Assembly: GCA_900315265.1 (NCBI GenBank)
Contig: OMYN01000015.1
Span: forward strand, 1 to 43,590
DNA length: 43,590 nt
Direction of reading: 5' to 3'
Source: an uncultured Eubacteriales bacterium
Lineage (GTDB): Bacteria > Bacillota > Clostridia > Lachnospirales > Bianqueaceae
Of this stretch, positions 28,808-37,602 are shown one piece after another. The notes beneath the pieces are model-generated. The model did not search any database. It was not told the origin of the DNA and saw nothing but the letters and a program-made list of their open reading frames with translations. Numbering within the stretch: the first letter of the stretch is position 1; each line of letters begins with the position of its first letter. The position numbers were made by a program, and so were the translations under genes.

Positions 28808-29518
28808 ATGAACATTGTCTCTCTGTCACAAGAGCTGAAAGGCTCCTCCTACCCCGGCCGGGGCATCGTTCTGGGCCGCAGCGAGGACGGCAGCAAAGCC
28901 GTCGCCGCCTACTTCATCATGGGCCGCAGCGAAAACAGCCGCAACCGGGTCTTTGTTACCGATGGCCGCGGCATCCGCACCCAGGCCTTCGATCCTTCCA
29001 AACTGACGGATCCCAGCCTGATCATTTATGCCCCCGTCCGCGTAATGGGCAACAAGACCATCGTCACCAACGGCGACCAGACCGATACCATCTACGACCT
29101 GATGAGACAGGGCAAAACTTTTGAAGAAGCCCTCCGCACCCGCACCTTCGAGCCGGACGGCCCCAACTTTACCCCTCGCATCAGCGGCCTGATGGATTTT
29201 GAAAACGGCTACGATTTCTGGCTGTCCATCCTCAAATCCGACAGCGGCGACCCCTCCTCCACCCTGCGCCAGACCTTCTCCTATACAAACCCCAAGGCCG
29301 GGACGGGCCGTTTCATCCACACCTATAAGGATGATGGCAGTCCCCTTCCCAGCTTTGAAGGAGAGCCTACTTTGGTCGACATCAAGGGCGGCATTGACGA
29401 ATTCACCGATCTTGTCTGGACCGGTCTGAACGAAGCCAATAAGGTTTCTTTGTTCGTCCGCTTTATCAACATTGCGACCGGCAGCGAAGAAACCAGAATC
29501 GTTAACAAAAACAAATAA
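28808..29518 (+). CDS. purO: IMP cyclohydrolase (PurO type)
   Basis: 236 aa, start preceded by AAGGAGG. It belongs to the archaeal-type IMP cyclohydrolase family found in Clostridia in place of the PurH N-terminal domain. Motifs seen are SYPGRGIVLGRSEDG, AYFIMGRSENSRNR, the DPSLIIYAPVR strand, FTPRISGLMD and GTGRFIHTY. It closes FAICAR to IMP, the last step of purine synthesis. The partner AICAR transformylase gene starts 50 nt later. Expression is probably controlled by the upstream ZTP riboswitch. Confidence 0.88.
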   Translation: MNIVSLSQELKGSSYPGRGIVLGRSEDGSKAVAAYFIMGRSENSRNRVFVTDGRGIRTQAFDPSKLTDPSLIIYAPVRVMGNKTIVTNGDQTDTIYDLMRQGKTFEEALRTRTFEPDGPNFTPRISGLMDFENGYDFWLSILKSDSGDPSSTLRQTFSYTNPKAGTGRFIHTYKDDGSPLPSFEGEPTLVDIKGGIDEFTDLVWTGLNEANKVSLFVRFINIATGSEETRIVNKNK

Positions 29519-29568
29519 CCTTTGTTTCACACGATCAATCCGACATGGATCAGAAAAGGAGCTTTGCA

Positions 29569-30747
29569 ATGAACGAACTGCAGCTTAAGTACGGTATGAA
29601 CCCCAACCAGAAGCCGGCCCGCATTTATATGGCCGACGGTTCCGATCTGCCGCTGACCGTTCTCAACGGCCGCCCCGGCTATATCAATCTTTTGGATGCC
29701 CTGAACGGCTGGCAGCTGGTTTCGCAGATGAAGGCTATTTCCGGCCTGCCCTCTGCTACCAGCTTCAAACACGTATCCCCCGCAGGCGCTGCCATCGGCC
29801 GTCCTCTGACCGACGTGTTGAAAAAGATCTACTGGGTCGATGACCAGAAGACCTTCACCCCTCTGTCCTGCGCCTATGCCCGGGCCCGCGGAGCCGACCG
29901 CATGAGCTCTTTCGGTGATTTTATCGCTCTGTCCGACTCCTGCGACGTGGCCACCGCCCGCCTGATCCGCCGTGAAGTATCCGACGGTATCATCGCTCCC
30001 GGCTATGAACCCAAGGCACTGGAAATGCTGAAAAGGAAAAAACAGGGCGGCTACTGCATCCTGCAGATCGATCCGGCCTATAAACCGGCTCCCCTGGAGA
30101 TCAAGCAGGTCTTCGGTGTTACCTTTGAGCAGGGGCGCAACGAACTGGTCATCGACGACAAGTTCTTTGCCAATATCGTGACCAAGAATAAAGATCTTCC
30201 GGATGAGGCCCGTCTGGATCTGGCCCTGTCCATGATCATCCTCAAATATACCCAGTCCAACTCGGTCTGCTATGTCAAAGACGGGCAGGCCATCGGTATC
30301 GGAGCCGGGCAGCAGTCCCGTATCCACTGCACCCGTCTGGCCGGCCAGAAGGCGGACAACTGGTGGCTGCGCCAAAGTCCTCAGGTCTTGAATCTTCCTT
30401 TCCGCGATGATATCAAACGCCCGGACCGCGACAACGCCATCGATCTGTATATCGGCGATGAATACGAAGACCTTTTGGCGGACGGTACCTGGCAGAACTT
30501 CTTTACCGAAAAGCCTCCGGTATTTACCCGCGAAGAAAAGAAGGCCTGGATCGCTAAGAACACCGACGTTGCCCTCGGCTCTGATGCTTTCTTCCCCTTC
30601 GGAGACAATATCGAGCGCGCCTTCAAGAGCGGCGTCCGCTACGTGGCCGAGCCCGGCGGATCGGTCCGTGACGACAATGTCATCGAAGCAGCCGATAACC
30701 ATAACATGGTCATGAGCTTTACCGGTCTGAGACTCTTCCATCATTAA
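29569..30747 (+). CDS. purH: AICAR transformylase (PurH C-terminal activity)
   Basis: 392 aa from the ATG at 29569, with AAGGAG 8 nt upstream; an ATG at 29545 has no site. It covers only the transformylase part of PurH: LKYGMNPNQKPARIY, the SFKHVSPAGAAIG active-site Lys-His, VKDGQAIGIGAGQQSRIHCTRLA and DAFFPFGDNIERA. The order of the Clostridia-type enzyme is complete to AEPGGSVRDDNVI. It transfers formyl from 10-formyl-THF to AICAR, and its product is used by PurO upstream. The IMP cyclohydrolase domain of fused PurH is absent, as expected with a separate PurO. Confidence 0.95.
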   Translation: MNELQLKYGMNPNQKPARIYMADGSDLPLTVLNGRPGYINLLDALNGWQLVSQMKAISGLPSATSFKHVSPAGAAIGRPLTDVLKKIYWVDDQKTFTPLSCAYARARGADRMSSFGDFIALSDSCDVATARLIRREVSDGIIAPGYEPKALEMLKRKKQGGYCILQIDPAYKPAPLEIKQVFGVTFEQGRNELVIDDKFFANIVTKNKDLPDEARLDLALSMIILKYTQSNSVCYVKDGQAIGIGAGQQSRIHCTRLAGQKADNWWLRQSPQVLNLPFRDDIKRPDRDNAIDLYIGDEYEDLLADGTWQNFFTEKPPVFTREEKKAWIAKNTDVALGSDAFFPFGDNIERAFKSGVRYVAEPGGSVRDDNVIEAADNHNMVMSFTGLRLFHH

Positions 30748-30828
30748 TGGTCGTTTTTAGACCGTTACCTGTTGCTAACGGTTGTTACTACGGTTGTTAC
30801 TAACGGTTAGTTACGGTTCAAGACAAAA

Positions 30829-30873
30829 GGGGCTGTGAAGAAACGGTAATTCGTTTCTCACAGCCCTTTTTTT
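30829..30873 (+). terminator. Terminator after purH
   Basis: GGGGCTGTGA and TCACAGCCC form a stem extended by AAACG/CGTTT, followed by seven T. It ends the purO-purH transcript. Confidence 0.85.
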
Positions 30874-30943
30874 GTGGTCGAATGAGATCGATCCGATTCA
30901 AAGAGCGTTTTCAAAGGTCCTGTTAAAAGGCATTTTCAAAGAG

Positions 30944-31318
30944 CGTTGTTAAATTTCCCATTTAATAACAATTTGACAAGATCTGTACAGCGAAAAATGA
31001 AATATCTTGTTAGATTTCCGAATTAAGCGCAAGCTGACAAGATTTGTCCCCCTATTTTTGGGCTCGAAAAAGGCCGGAACCTTTGCACTTAGACATATTT
31101 GAAATTTGTTTATAGAACATTTTCTTGATTTTATAATACTTGCAAAAAGGCCTCTTAATAGTCTTGTCAAAAATTCGGAAATACGATTTTTAACAAGATC
31201 CTCTTTTTTAGGATGACAAATCTTGTCAGCTGAGGCGAAAAATCAAATTTTAACAAGATTTTTGAAAATCAGCGTGACAAATCTTGTTAGAAATTCGAAA
31301 ATCAAAAATTTGACAATA
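30944..31318. repeat. Cluster of 37-38-nt imperfect palindromes (TCTTGTTA/TGACAAGA)
   Basis: Five units are seen: 30944-30981, 31005-31042, 31162-31198, 31221-31258 and 31282-31318. Each begins TCTTGTYA (or a variant) and ends TRACAAGA (or a variant), with a core that differs. Neighbouring units start 59-61 nt apart with 22-23-nt gaps, except for one 119-nt gap. The left pair and the right pair are also inverted copies of each other: reading the left pair on the minus strand gives the same order of motifs (ACAAATCTTGTCAGCT, TAACAAGAT, GATCTTGT). Confidence 0.7.
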
Positions 31319-31376
31319 TCAACAGCTGTGTCCATTTTCCAGGGTATACTTTATAAACCGCAGGCTTTGTCTGTGA

Positions 31377-32174
31377 TTATGATTCCCCGGGACTATCCTT
31401 TGTCACTACATCTTTTTTCGTCCTTCCCGTCAGCATGAAAACAATGCTCAGTCCTACCAGAAGCACCGCGATCACGATCATGCACTGAAGGAAAAATTCC
31501 TCAGGCAGGATGTTGATGACTGGGTCGGTATCGGGATCAAAGACCCAGTTGGTCTTGCCGGGAAAAAGGACCCCGTGAAGAAATAGGAATAGCCGTTCAA
31601 AGTCGATGGCGCTGCAAATACCCAAAAGAGCCGCCAGGATCAGCATGATGAGCCCGGAATAAAAGGGCCAGCCCATGGAGCCCAGGCGGGACGGCTGATA
31701 GATGTTGGCACGACCGACCTTACAGCCAACGGCACTGCCGCCGTTTGCATTACTGCCGATGGCATTACTGTCCGCCGCGAGCCGTTTCCGGCGGTTCATG
31801 AAAAGCCGGACCAGGCCGTTTATCAAAAGCAGGGCGGCAGAAACGGCCAGCACCTGAAAGTCCAGGATGAACAGGCGGCGGCAGTCCGCAAAATGAGAAG
31901 CCCCCGACTGAGAATAAGGCAGGATCCCCGCCGAAAAGGTATCGGTCCTGCCGATACAATAATCCAGGACCTCATTATAGGCCTCTTTGATCTGGTCTTT
32001 GGTCAGCCCCGACATCTGTGTAAGGTGCATGGAATCGATTCGGAGCGTGTAAAGCGGCCGGATCAGGATGGGGGCCGCAATGGAAAAGGACAGGATAAAA
32101 GCCAGGCCTGCGATGACCAGCACGATCGCCCATAGGTAGCTTTGGCGGACTGTCAGATTTGATTCTGATGTCAT
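31377..32174 (-). CDS. TIGR01906-type integral membrane protein
   Basis: 265 aa with about four hydrophobic helices (residues 13-35, 100-122, 175-195, 233-252). Family landmarks are LTKDQIKEAYNEVLDY in the first outer loop and FLFLHGVLFPGKTNWVFDPDTDPVI with NILPEEFF before the last helix. The function of the family is not known. A basic/Gly-Asn-rich loop (SNAIGSNANGGSAVG) near residue 140 looks inserted. It lies 28 nt behind the next membrane gene on the minus strand, and both are likely one transcript. Confidence 0.75.
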   Translation of the reverse strand: MTSESNLTVRQSYLWAIVLVIAGLAFILSFSIAAPILIRPLYTLRIDSMHLTQMSGLTKDQIKEAYNEVLDYCIGRTDTFSAGILPYSQSGASHFADCRRLFILDFQVLAVSAALLLINGLVRLFMNRRKRLAADSNAIGSNANGGSAVGCKVGRANIYQPSRLGSMGWPFYSGLIMLILAALLGICSAIDFERLFLFLHGVLFPGKTNWVFDPDTDPVINILPEEFFLQCMIVIAVLLVGLSIVFMLTGRTKKDVVTKDSPGES

Positions 32175-32202
32175 GACAAACTCCTTTCGAAGGTAAGTTT
32201 CC

Positions 32203-32973
32203 TTACCTGGTTTTTAAGCTTTGCGCAATCAGTACCTGTGCCGGCAGATAAAAGAGCCAGATCAGCAGGGATGCCGCCACCGCTGCCTCCCGCGGAAAAG
32301 CGGGAAAATATGCGGGAAAGTTGCGCAGGCCCACACACAGATCACAGCCCAGAAAAAGATCGATCCCCACCGCAAAAATCCGCGGGCAGCTGCCTTTTTT
32401 CCAGCAAAAGACCGCACTCAGGGCCAGCTGACTGATCGAATACATAGACAAGGCTGTCAGCAGATCCAGCACTCCCATGCCTTTCACAACGGCGATCAGG
32501 ATCAGAAACAGCCCGGCCCGCACGGCCAGCTGCCCCAGGACAGCCTTGGACAGGCCCCTTTTTTCTCCTTCATTGCTCAGCGGCAGCAGGACGATCAGAT
32601 ACAAAGTCTCTACCAGACAGAACAGGGCCGTCCCAAGTGTATAACAAGTATCCAGCAGGATGAGAAATGTGTCGGCAGCCATGGTTATCACCAGGGCCGT
32701 CAGAACGATAGGCCGGGCATATGCCTTGCCGACGGCCTTCCATTTGTCCTTTGTTTTTTCAAGTCCTTTCCGGGATGAGTCCGCTCCCTTTTCTCGTTCC
32801 TTATGGGACCGCAGGCTCTGCAGGCTGTATAGAACAGCCATCAGGACAAGCAGGACGATACCGGTATATTTGAGCTTATCGGCCGTCAAAATGGCACCTG
32901 TAAGATCACAATAAGAAAAGGCAGCCATCAGCAGCCCTTCGACGATCAGAAAGATAGGGCCAAGATATTTCAT
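32203..32973 (-). CDS. Membrane protein, possibly YhhN/lysoplasmalogenase-like
   Basis: 256 aa with about seven hydrophobic helices. The segment MAADTFLILLDTCYTLGTALFCLVETLYLIVLL recalls the YhhN/TMEM86 pattern (ADxFL...G...F...H..Y), with Glu at the His place, and the C-terminal FDLFLGCDLCVGL-like part fits a repeat of the same motif. The similarity is weak and the enzymatic role is not shown. It is the first gene of the two-gene minus-strand unit. Confidence 0.6.
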   Translation of the reverse strand: MKYLGPIFLIVEGLLMAAFSYCDLTGAILTADKLKYTGIVLLVLMAVLYSLQSLRSHKEREKGADSSRKGLEKTKDKWKAVGKAYARPIVLTALVITMAADTFLILLDTCYTLGTALFCLVETLYLIVLLPLSNEGEKRGLSKAVLGQLAVRAGLFLILIAVVKGMGVLDLLTALSMYSISQLALSAVFCWKKGSCPRIFAVGIDLFLGCDLCVGLRNFPAYFPAFPREAAVAASLLIWLFYLPAQVLIAQSLKTR

Positions 32974-33073
32974 GATTCTTCCACCAATCGGTATAGATAG
33001 AACAAGGATAGGGACATTATCAACCTTTTTGCCTGAAAATACAAACAGAAAACGATTTTTGCCTTCGGTGGGA

Positions 33074-33102
33074 TTGACTTTTGTATGGATAATATGTACT
33101 AT
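33074..33102 (+). promoter_or_regulatory. Promoter of the sugar isomerase-like gene
   Basis: TTGACT (33074-33079), a 17-bp spacer and TACTAT (33097-33102) precede the start by 60 bp. Confidence 0.6.
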
Positions 33103-33161
33103 TATATTGAAGAATCAAGCACTGTTTTTGTGCGTTTATTACATTAATGGAGGTGTTTTTT

Positions 33162-33974
33162 ATGCGTACGGATCTTCCTATCGGCATTCAGATGTTTAAC
33201 CTTCGCAATGAGGCTGCCAAGGATTTTAAGGGAACCGTTCAGCAGGTAAAGGATCTTGGTTTTGATTTTATCGAGCTGGCCGGCCTGTACGGCCATAGCT
33301 ATCAGGAGATCAAGGATATCCTGGACGAAGTCGGCATCCCTGCTCTGTCCGCTCATATCCCTTATCAGGAACTGGTACAGGATCCCGAAGGGGTGCTGGA
33401 AGGCTACAAACTGATCGGCATCAAATATGCTGCCTTCCCTTATCTGGATGAGACTGTCCGTCCCGGTACCGATGCCTTCCCCGAGACGCTGAAAAATATG
33501 CGCCACATCGCCGAAGTCGCCAAAGGACTGGGCATTCAGATGATGTATCACAACCATGACTTCGAGTTCATCAAGATGCCTAACGGCCCGTTCGGTCTGG
33601 ATTATATCTACAGCGAGATCCCGGCTGATCTGCTGACGGCTGAGCTGGATCTGTGCTGGGTCAAAGTTGCCGGTCAGGATCCTGTCGCTTACCTGGACAA
33701 ATATGCGGGACGCATCCCGGTCGTACATCTGAAGGACTTCTATCAGGAAGGCGCTGCTTCCAACATGTACGAGCTGATCGGTATCACCAAGAAAGAAGAG
33801 GCCCGCGGCTTCTTCCGCTTCCGTCCTCTGTCCTATGGTAAACAGTACTGGCCTCCGATCCTGGAAGCTGCCAAGAAAGACGGAGCCAAATACCTGATCT
33901 ACGAGCAGGATATGAGCTACACCAATACGCCTATTCAGAACGCCAAACTGAGCATCGATTACCTGAAAGGTTGA
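33162..33974 (+). CDS. Sugar phosphate isomerase/epimerase family protein
   Basis: 270 aa from the ATG at 33162, which has GGAGGTG 6 nt upstream; an ATG at 33147 lies on that site. It has the AP-endonuclease-2 TIM-barrel fold: IGIQMFNLRNEAAKDF, FDFIELAGLYG, SAHIPYQEL, MMYHNHDFEF, TAELDLCWVKVAG, VVHLKDF and YLIYEQDM, which carry the metal-binding Glu/His/Asp ladder of xylose-isomerase-like enzymes. The substrate is unknown. It stands alone with its own promoter and terminator. Its codons are the strongly biased type of well-expressed genes. Confidence 0.88.
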   Translation: MRTDLPIGIQMFNLRNEAAKDFKGTVQQVKDLGFDFIELAGLYGHSYQEIKDILDEVGIPALSAHIPYQELVQDPEGVLEGYKLIGIKYAAFPYLDETVRPGTDAFPETLKNMRHIAEVAKGLGIQMMYHNHDFEFIKMPNGPFGLDYIYSEIPADLLTAELDLCWVKVAGQDPVAYLDKYAGRIPVVHLKDFYQEGAASNMYELIGITKKEEARGFFRFRPLSYGKQYWPPILEAAKKDGAKYLIYEQDMSYTNTPIQNAKLSIDYLKG

Positions 33975-34019
33975 TCGGCGCTGTCGATGATCTTTCCGGC
34001 CTGCCGCCGGAAAGAGAAA

Positions 34020-34053
34020 GGGGGACCGCTTTCGGAGCGGTCCCCCTTTTTTT
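34020..34053 (+). terminator. Terminator after the isomerase gene
   Basis: GGGGGACCGCT and AGCGGTCCCCC form a perfect 11-bp stem with loop TTCGG and seven T. A second hairpin (CTTTCCGGC/GCCGGAAAG) sits just before it. Confidence 0.92.
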
Positions 34054-34077
34054 GTGGAAATACAATACTGAAACTAC

Positions 34078-35547
34078 TTACTGCTTAACATCAAAGGGAT
34101 TTTCCGTAGTGGCTTCCTGAGGCTGTGCGGGAGCATCCGTCGAAGCTTGGGGAGCCTCCGGAGCTTGAGCTGCCTGAGGTGCCTGATGACCTGCCCCTGT
34201 CTGAGGGGCCTGCGGTACAGCAGGAGCAGCAGGAGCCTGAGGAGCTGTCTGCTGCCACTGGGCCTGAGGATCGATCCGGCCGGAGCTGTAAGGATTCATG
34301 TTGACGCCGGTCTGCTGAGGATTCTGAGCAGGCTTTTGATAGGAACCGGTCTGATATGGCTGCTGATAAGGAGCCTGATAGGAGGGCTGGTTCTGCCCGG
34401 TGACCTGAGGTCTTTGCTGTGCGCCGGTCTGCTGGTAAGCAGTCTGGTTATAAGGAGCCTGATAGGAAGGCTGCTGATAGGTATTATAGTTTCCGGTCTG
34501 TGTATTGGAATTTTGATACCCACTGTTCGGATAAGCCGTATTTGTATAGCCGGTATTCGGATAACCGTTACTCTGGTACCCGCCATTCTGGTAGCCGGTG
34601 TTTTGATATCCGGCATTCGCATATCCGGCTGTCTGATAAGTGCCGGTCTGATAAGCGTTATACACAGGGGCTTGAGACAGGGTGCCCACATTTTTACGAA
34701 GCCGGATGAAGGTAATAGTCTCCAGAAGAAGGCCGACCGCTCCGGTCAGTCCAATCACCAGATTCAATACCGCATAGTTGGACGGGAGACCGATATACAG
34801 CCCCAGGCCGTTAAGGACAGACTGCATGGTGAAGCCGCCGAAAGAAGAAATAAAGTCGCGGATCAGGATCAGGAAGTTGAAAACGATGACCAGCATGGAG
34901 ACAGCCGTTAAGGTGCGTCCCTGTAAAGCTACTTCCTTTCCGGCTTTATAGATCCCTGCCAGTTTCAAGCGGTAAGCAAAGGCCAGGATCCCGATGACCA
35001 GAACGACCAAGAGAAGAAAGATCATAAGAGCGGTAAAAGCTCCCTGGCCCATGTCCAGTTCGCTGGACAAAGAATACAGAACATAATTACCGCCTGCCAT
35101 GACGACGATCATCAGGATAACGCCAACGACCAGACCGATCATGGTGAAGACGGCTTCAATGATATTCAAAACACGGAGCAGTGAAAAACCGCCGGTGGAA
35201 GCCTGTGCTTTCGAGGTGCGGGAGCCTGCCCAGGCAAGCCACATACCCAGAACGACCAGGATGGGGACGATCTGACCCAGGATGGCTTTGGTGACGCTGG
35301 CTGAAAACAGGTCGGTAAATTCACTGGGAAGGCCGGCATAATAAGCGACCTGACTGAAAATACCCAGAAAACCTCCTGTCGCGTTCTGTATGATCACCAA
35401 AAGGACGTTCAACGTTGCTAAAATCGTCGCGACCAGGTACAAGGGACTTCCGAACGTAGTTTCCAAAGCCCATTTGCCGGGTGCTTTATAAACAGGCTGC
35501 TGATAACCGCCGTAAGGATTGGTATTTGTCTGATAATACTGCTCCAT
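34078..35547 (-). CDS. Multi-pass membrane protein with Tyr/Gln/Asn-rich repeat tail
   Basis: 489 aa from the ATG at 35547, with GGAGG 6 nt upstream. Residues 30-300 hold about six hydrophobic helices (YLVATILATLNVLLVII, IVPILVVLGMWLAWAG, AVFTMIGLVVGVILMIVVMAG, FLLLVVLVIGILAFAY and others). From residue about 300 the chain is low complexity: short units such as GYQNTGYQNGGYQ, GYPNTGYTNTAYPN and SYQAPYNQTAYQQ, then a Pro/Ala/Gln end. The N-terminus also has YYQTNTNPYGGYQQP. I do not recognise the family. Such tails are disordered and may be surface-facing or self-associating. Confidence 0.75.
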   Translation of the reverse strand: MEQYYQTNTNPYGGYQQPVYKAPGKWALETTFGSPLYLVATILATLNVLLVIIQNATGGFLGIFSQVAYYAGLPSEFTDLFSASVTKAILGQIVPILVVLGMWLAWAGSRTSKAQASTGGFSLLRVLNIIEAVFTMIGLVVGVILMIVVMAGGNYVLYSLSSELDMGQGAFTALMIFLLLVVLVIGILAFAYRLKLAGIYKAGKEVALQGRTLTAVSMLVIVFNFLILIRDFISSFGGFTMQSVLNGLGLYIGLPSNYAVLNLVIGLTGAVGLLLETITFIRLRKNVGTLSQAPVYNAYQTGTYQTAGYANAGYQNTGYQNGGYQSNGYPNTGYTNTAYPNSGYQNSNTQTGNYNTYQQPSYQAPYNQTAYQQTGAQQRPQVTGQNQPSYQAPYQQPYQTGSYQKPAQNPQQTGVNMNPYSSGRIDPQAQWQQTAPQAPAAPAVPQAPQTGAGHQAPQAAQAPEAPQASTDAPAQPQEATTENPFDVKQ

Positions 35548-35680
35548 GATGAACCTCCATGTCCACATAGTATGGAATCATTTTAGCACGTTTCAAAATC
35601 CCTTCAATAACATGGATAAATCTTTTTTTGTAAAATTATTGTTAAAAGAAAGATAACACTTCAGGCTTACAAGTCCCCGT

Positions 35681-35709
35681 TTGCAAAGAAAACGAATGCT
35701 GACTATAAT
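35681..35709 (+). promoter_or_regulatory. Promoter of the cupin gene
   Basis: TTGCAA (35681-35686), a 17-bp spacer and TATAAT (35704-35709). Confidence 0.6.
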
Positions 35710-35723
35710 ATCAGAAAAGGCAC

Positions 35724-35770
35724 CTGCTGTAAGCAGGTTGCTGTAAGCAGGTTGCTGCAAGCAGGCTGCC
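35724..35770 (+). repeat. 14-bp tandem repeat in the cupin 5' UTR
   Basis: GCTGTAAGCAGGTT is present about three times in a row with small changes (GCTGCAAGCAGGCT), between the promoter and the ribosome site. Confidence 0.65.
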
Positions 35771-35813
35771 GTATAATCATGCAGAAAACATGAAAACGAA
35801 AGGAGAACTTACC

Positions 35814-36164
35814 ATGAAATATAATCTGTTTGCCGATCAGCCCTGGCTTCCCATGGACCCCAACGGCCATGCAAGCCGTCATCTTCTAGCCTTTGATGAC
35901 GGAGAAAACGGCTACACCCTCAATTATCTGAAGGCTGACCCCAAATGCGCTGCCAACATCCATAAACATCCTCACAAGCAGTTTGTCTATATCCTGAAGG
36001 GCAGCGGCAATTTCCAGTGCGGGGATGAGTTCAAGACTCTGAAAGCCGGAGACACCGTCCAGATCGATTCCAATGTCATGCATGGCTTCGTTTCTTTCGA
36101 CGAAAACTGCGAATGGCTGGAATTTTTCACGCCTCACCGCGAAGATTTCGCGCCTGAAAAATAA
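35814..36164 (+). CDS. Small cupin-domain protein
   Basis: 116 aa from the ATG at 35814, with AAAGGAG upstream. It is a single cupin barrel: motif 1 around KHPHKQFVYILKGSGNFQCGDEF and motif 2 GDTVQIDSNVMHGFVSF supply His residues for a metal. The family binds or isomerises small molecules or acts as a sensor; the ligand is unknown. It has its own promoter and terminator. Confidence 0.85.
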   Translation: MKYNLFADQPWLPMDPNGHASRHLLAFDDGENGYTLNYLKADPKCAANIHKHPHKQFVYILKGSGNFQCGDEFKTLKAGDTVQIDSNVMHGFVSFDENCEWLEFFTPHREDFAPEK

Positions 36165-36180
36165 GATGGGACAAAAGCAA

Positions 36181-36224
36181 AGCTCCGGGCAGGAGATGAT
36201 CTCTTCTGCTCCGGAGCTTTTTTT
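36181..36224 (+). terminator. Terminator after the cupin gene
   Basis: AGCTCCGG and CCGGAGCT with inner GCAG/CTGC form the stem, followed by a run of T. It lies between convergent genes. Confidence 0.85.
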
Positions 36225-36255
36225 ATGGGAAAGATCAGGACAAATATCAACCGGA

Positions 36256-37590
36256 TCAGGCCAGAGAACCCATAGGATCCCAGGGCTCCAGCACGATGGG
36301 TGCCTGCTCATAGGCCGCAAGGGCCTCCGCGGGCAGGTATTTCTTGTTTACGACGACCTGGTAGGTGTATTCGTTGAACCAGTCATCCGTCATTACGTAA
36401 TAACCGTCCTTACCGGTATCCTTGCCCCAGCTGTTCTCGACTCTCCACCGGGTAGGCCTGCCGGCATCGTCCAGGTCGACGCCCTGGAAGGTCATGGCGT
36501 GGGTCATAAGGCTGTGGCCGTAGTCGAGGCGCTGAGCCTTTGTCATGGTGAAATCGGTCTTGAACAGATCCTTGGTATCAAACAGATCCAGAGCCATCAG
36601 CCCTTCCGTTCTTTCGGAGGACTTGCCTACGTCGCAGCCGAACCATACCGGATCTCCGTCCTTCATCTGGGCAATGGCTGCTTTTTTCAGCTCTTCGATG
36701 GGCAGATTGACATATTTGACGGAGCGGCCGCCTCGAACGTTGCCCAGGAATTTAACAGTAAAGCTGCGCCAGTATGGCTTATCCTGAGTCGGAGCGTTGA
36801 TAACACTGATATAATCCGACAAATCAAGGCCAACATATTTATGGAAGAACTCCTGAGGAGTCAGGCCCGTATCACGGATGAATTTCTTATCCTTGTCGTG
36901 GACTTCCAGGTCGACGGTCTTGGGAGGAACGCCCAGGCAGATGGTCAGCATATTATAAATGGTGCTCATCATGTCTTCCTTCATGGAGCGCAGCTCCTCC
37001 CGGCTCTTGCCCTGCCCGTAGGCGGTACGAAGGACGCAGGCATCCTCGCGAAGCTTCTCGGTAAGGACGTTGTTCATTTCGCCGGTGTTGGAAGAGCTGT
37101 AGGTTTCAGGCATGCAGGCCTTAGGAACGACTCCGTATTTTTCCACCAGAGCACAGATCATGTCCCACTGGCCGCCGTCATTTACCGGAGCCATCAGCAG
37201 CCAGGCGATCAACCGGCTGTCGGTAGGCTGGTCCAGTGTCTCCAGGATGCTCTCCAGGAAGTAATTAGCCTTTTCCAGCTTATCATAGAAAAGAGTATAA
37301 GCCTGGCTCAGTTCAAAGGTCTCCAGATTCAGTTTTTTGATGACCTGAAAGCGCAGCGTGTTCAAAGCTGCGAACATCCAGCAGCGGCCGCTGCGTTTCT
37401 GGTTAGTGATCTCGCCCTGTTCCAGGCTGATCGAAAACTGATGAAGATCCGTACGGAAAGCCTCCGGATTTTTGCTGGCTGCGTAAACACCACTGTTGGT
37501 CACCGCATTCATGGCGATGCGGTTGCCCCGGCAGGCAGTAAAAGTTTCTTCGTAGTTTTTTAACTGATCGAACGTGATCTCTTTACCCAT
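36256..37590 (-). CDS. pepC: Aminopeptidase C (bleomycin hydrolase family)
   Basis: 444 aa, the family length. The catalytic Cys is in QKRSGRCWMFAALNTLR, His in MTHAMTFQGVD and Asn in WRVENSWGKD, the papain-type C1B triad. The family is a cytoplasmic hexameric barrel that trims peptides from the N-terminus. It lies 12 nt behind the DJ-1 gene and is last of a three-gene minus-strand unit. Confidence 0.95.
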   Translation of the reverse strand: MGKEITFDQLKNYEETFTACRGNRIAMNAVTNSGVYAASKNPEAFRTDLHQFSISLEQGEITNQKRSGRCWMFAALNTLRFQVIKKLNLETFELSQAYTLFYDKLEKANYFLESILETLDQPTDSRLIAWLLMAPVNDGGQWDMICALVEKYGVVPKACMPETYSSSNTGEMNNVLTEKLREDACVLRTAYGQGKSREELRSMKEDMMSTIYNMLTICLGVPPKTVDLEVHDKDKKFIRDTGLTPQEFFHKYVGLDLSDYISVINAPTQDKPYWRSFTVKFLGNVRGGRSVKYVNLPIEELKKAAIAQMKDGDPVWFGCDVGKSSERTEGLMALDLFDTKDLFKTDFTMTKAQRLDYGHSLMTHAMTFQGVDLDDAGRPTRWRVENSWGKDTGKDGYYVMTDDWFNEYTYQVVVNKKYLPAEALAAYEQAPIVLEPWDPMGSLA

Positions 37591-37602
37591 TGTTCTTCCT
37601 CC

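Larger units (their letters stand above)
30748..31376. other. 629-bp intergenic stretch between convergent genes
   Basis: It holds a terminator (30829-30873), a 12-bp repeat CGGTTGTTACTA just before it (30778-30805), two copies of TTCAAAGAGCGTT 38 nt apart (30897-30909, 30935-30947), and the palindrome cluster at 30944-31318. No gene is seen. Confidence 0.6.

Noticed and set aside
30944-31318. CRISPR array (about 38-nt repeats, 22-23-nt gaps)
   Set aside because: The units share only their ends, the cores differ, the gaps resemble each other, orientation is mixed, and no cas genes are near. Palindromic elements fit better.
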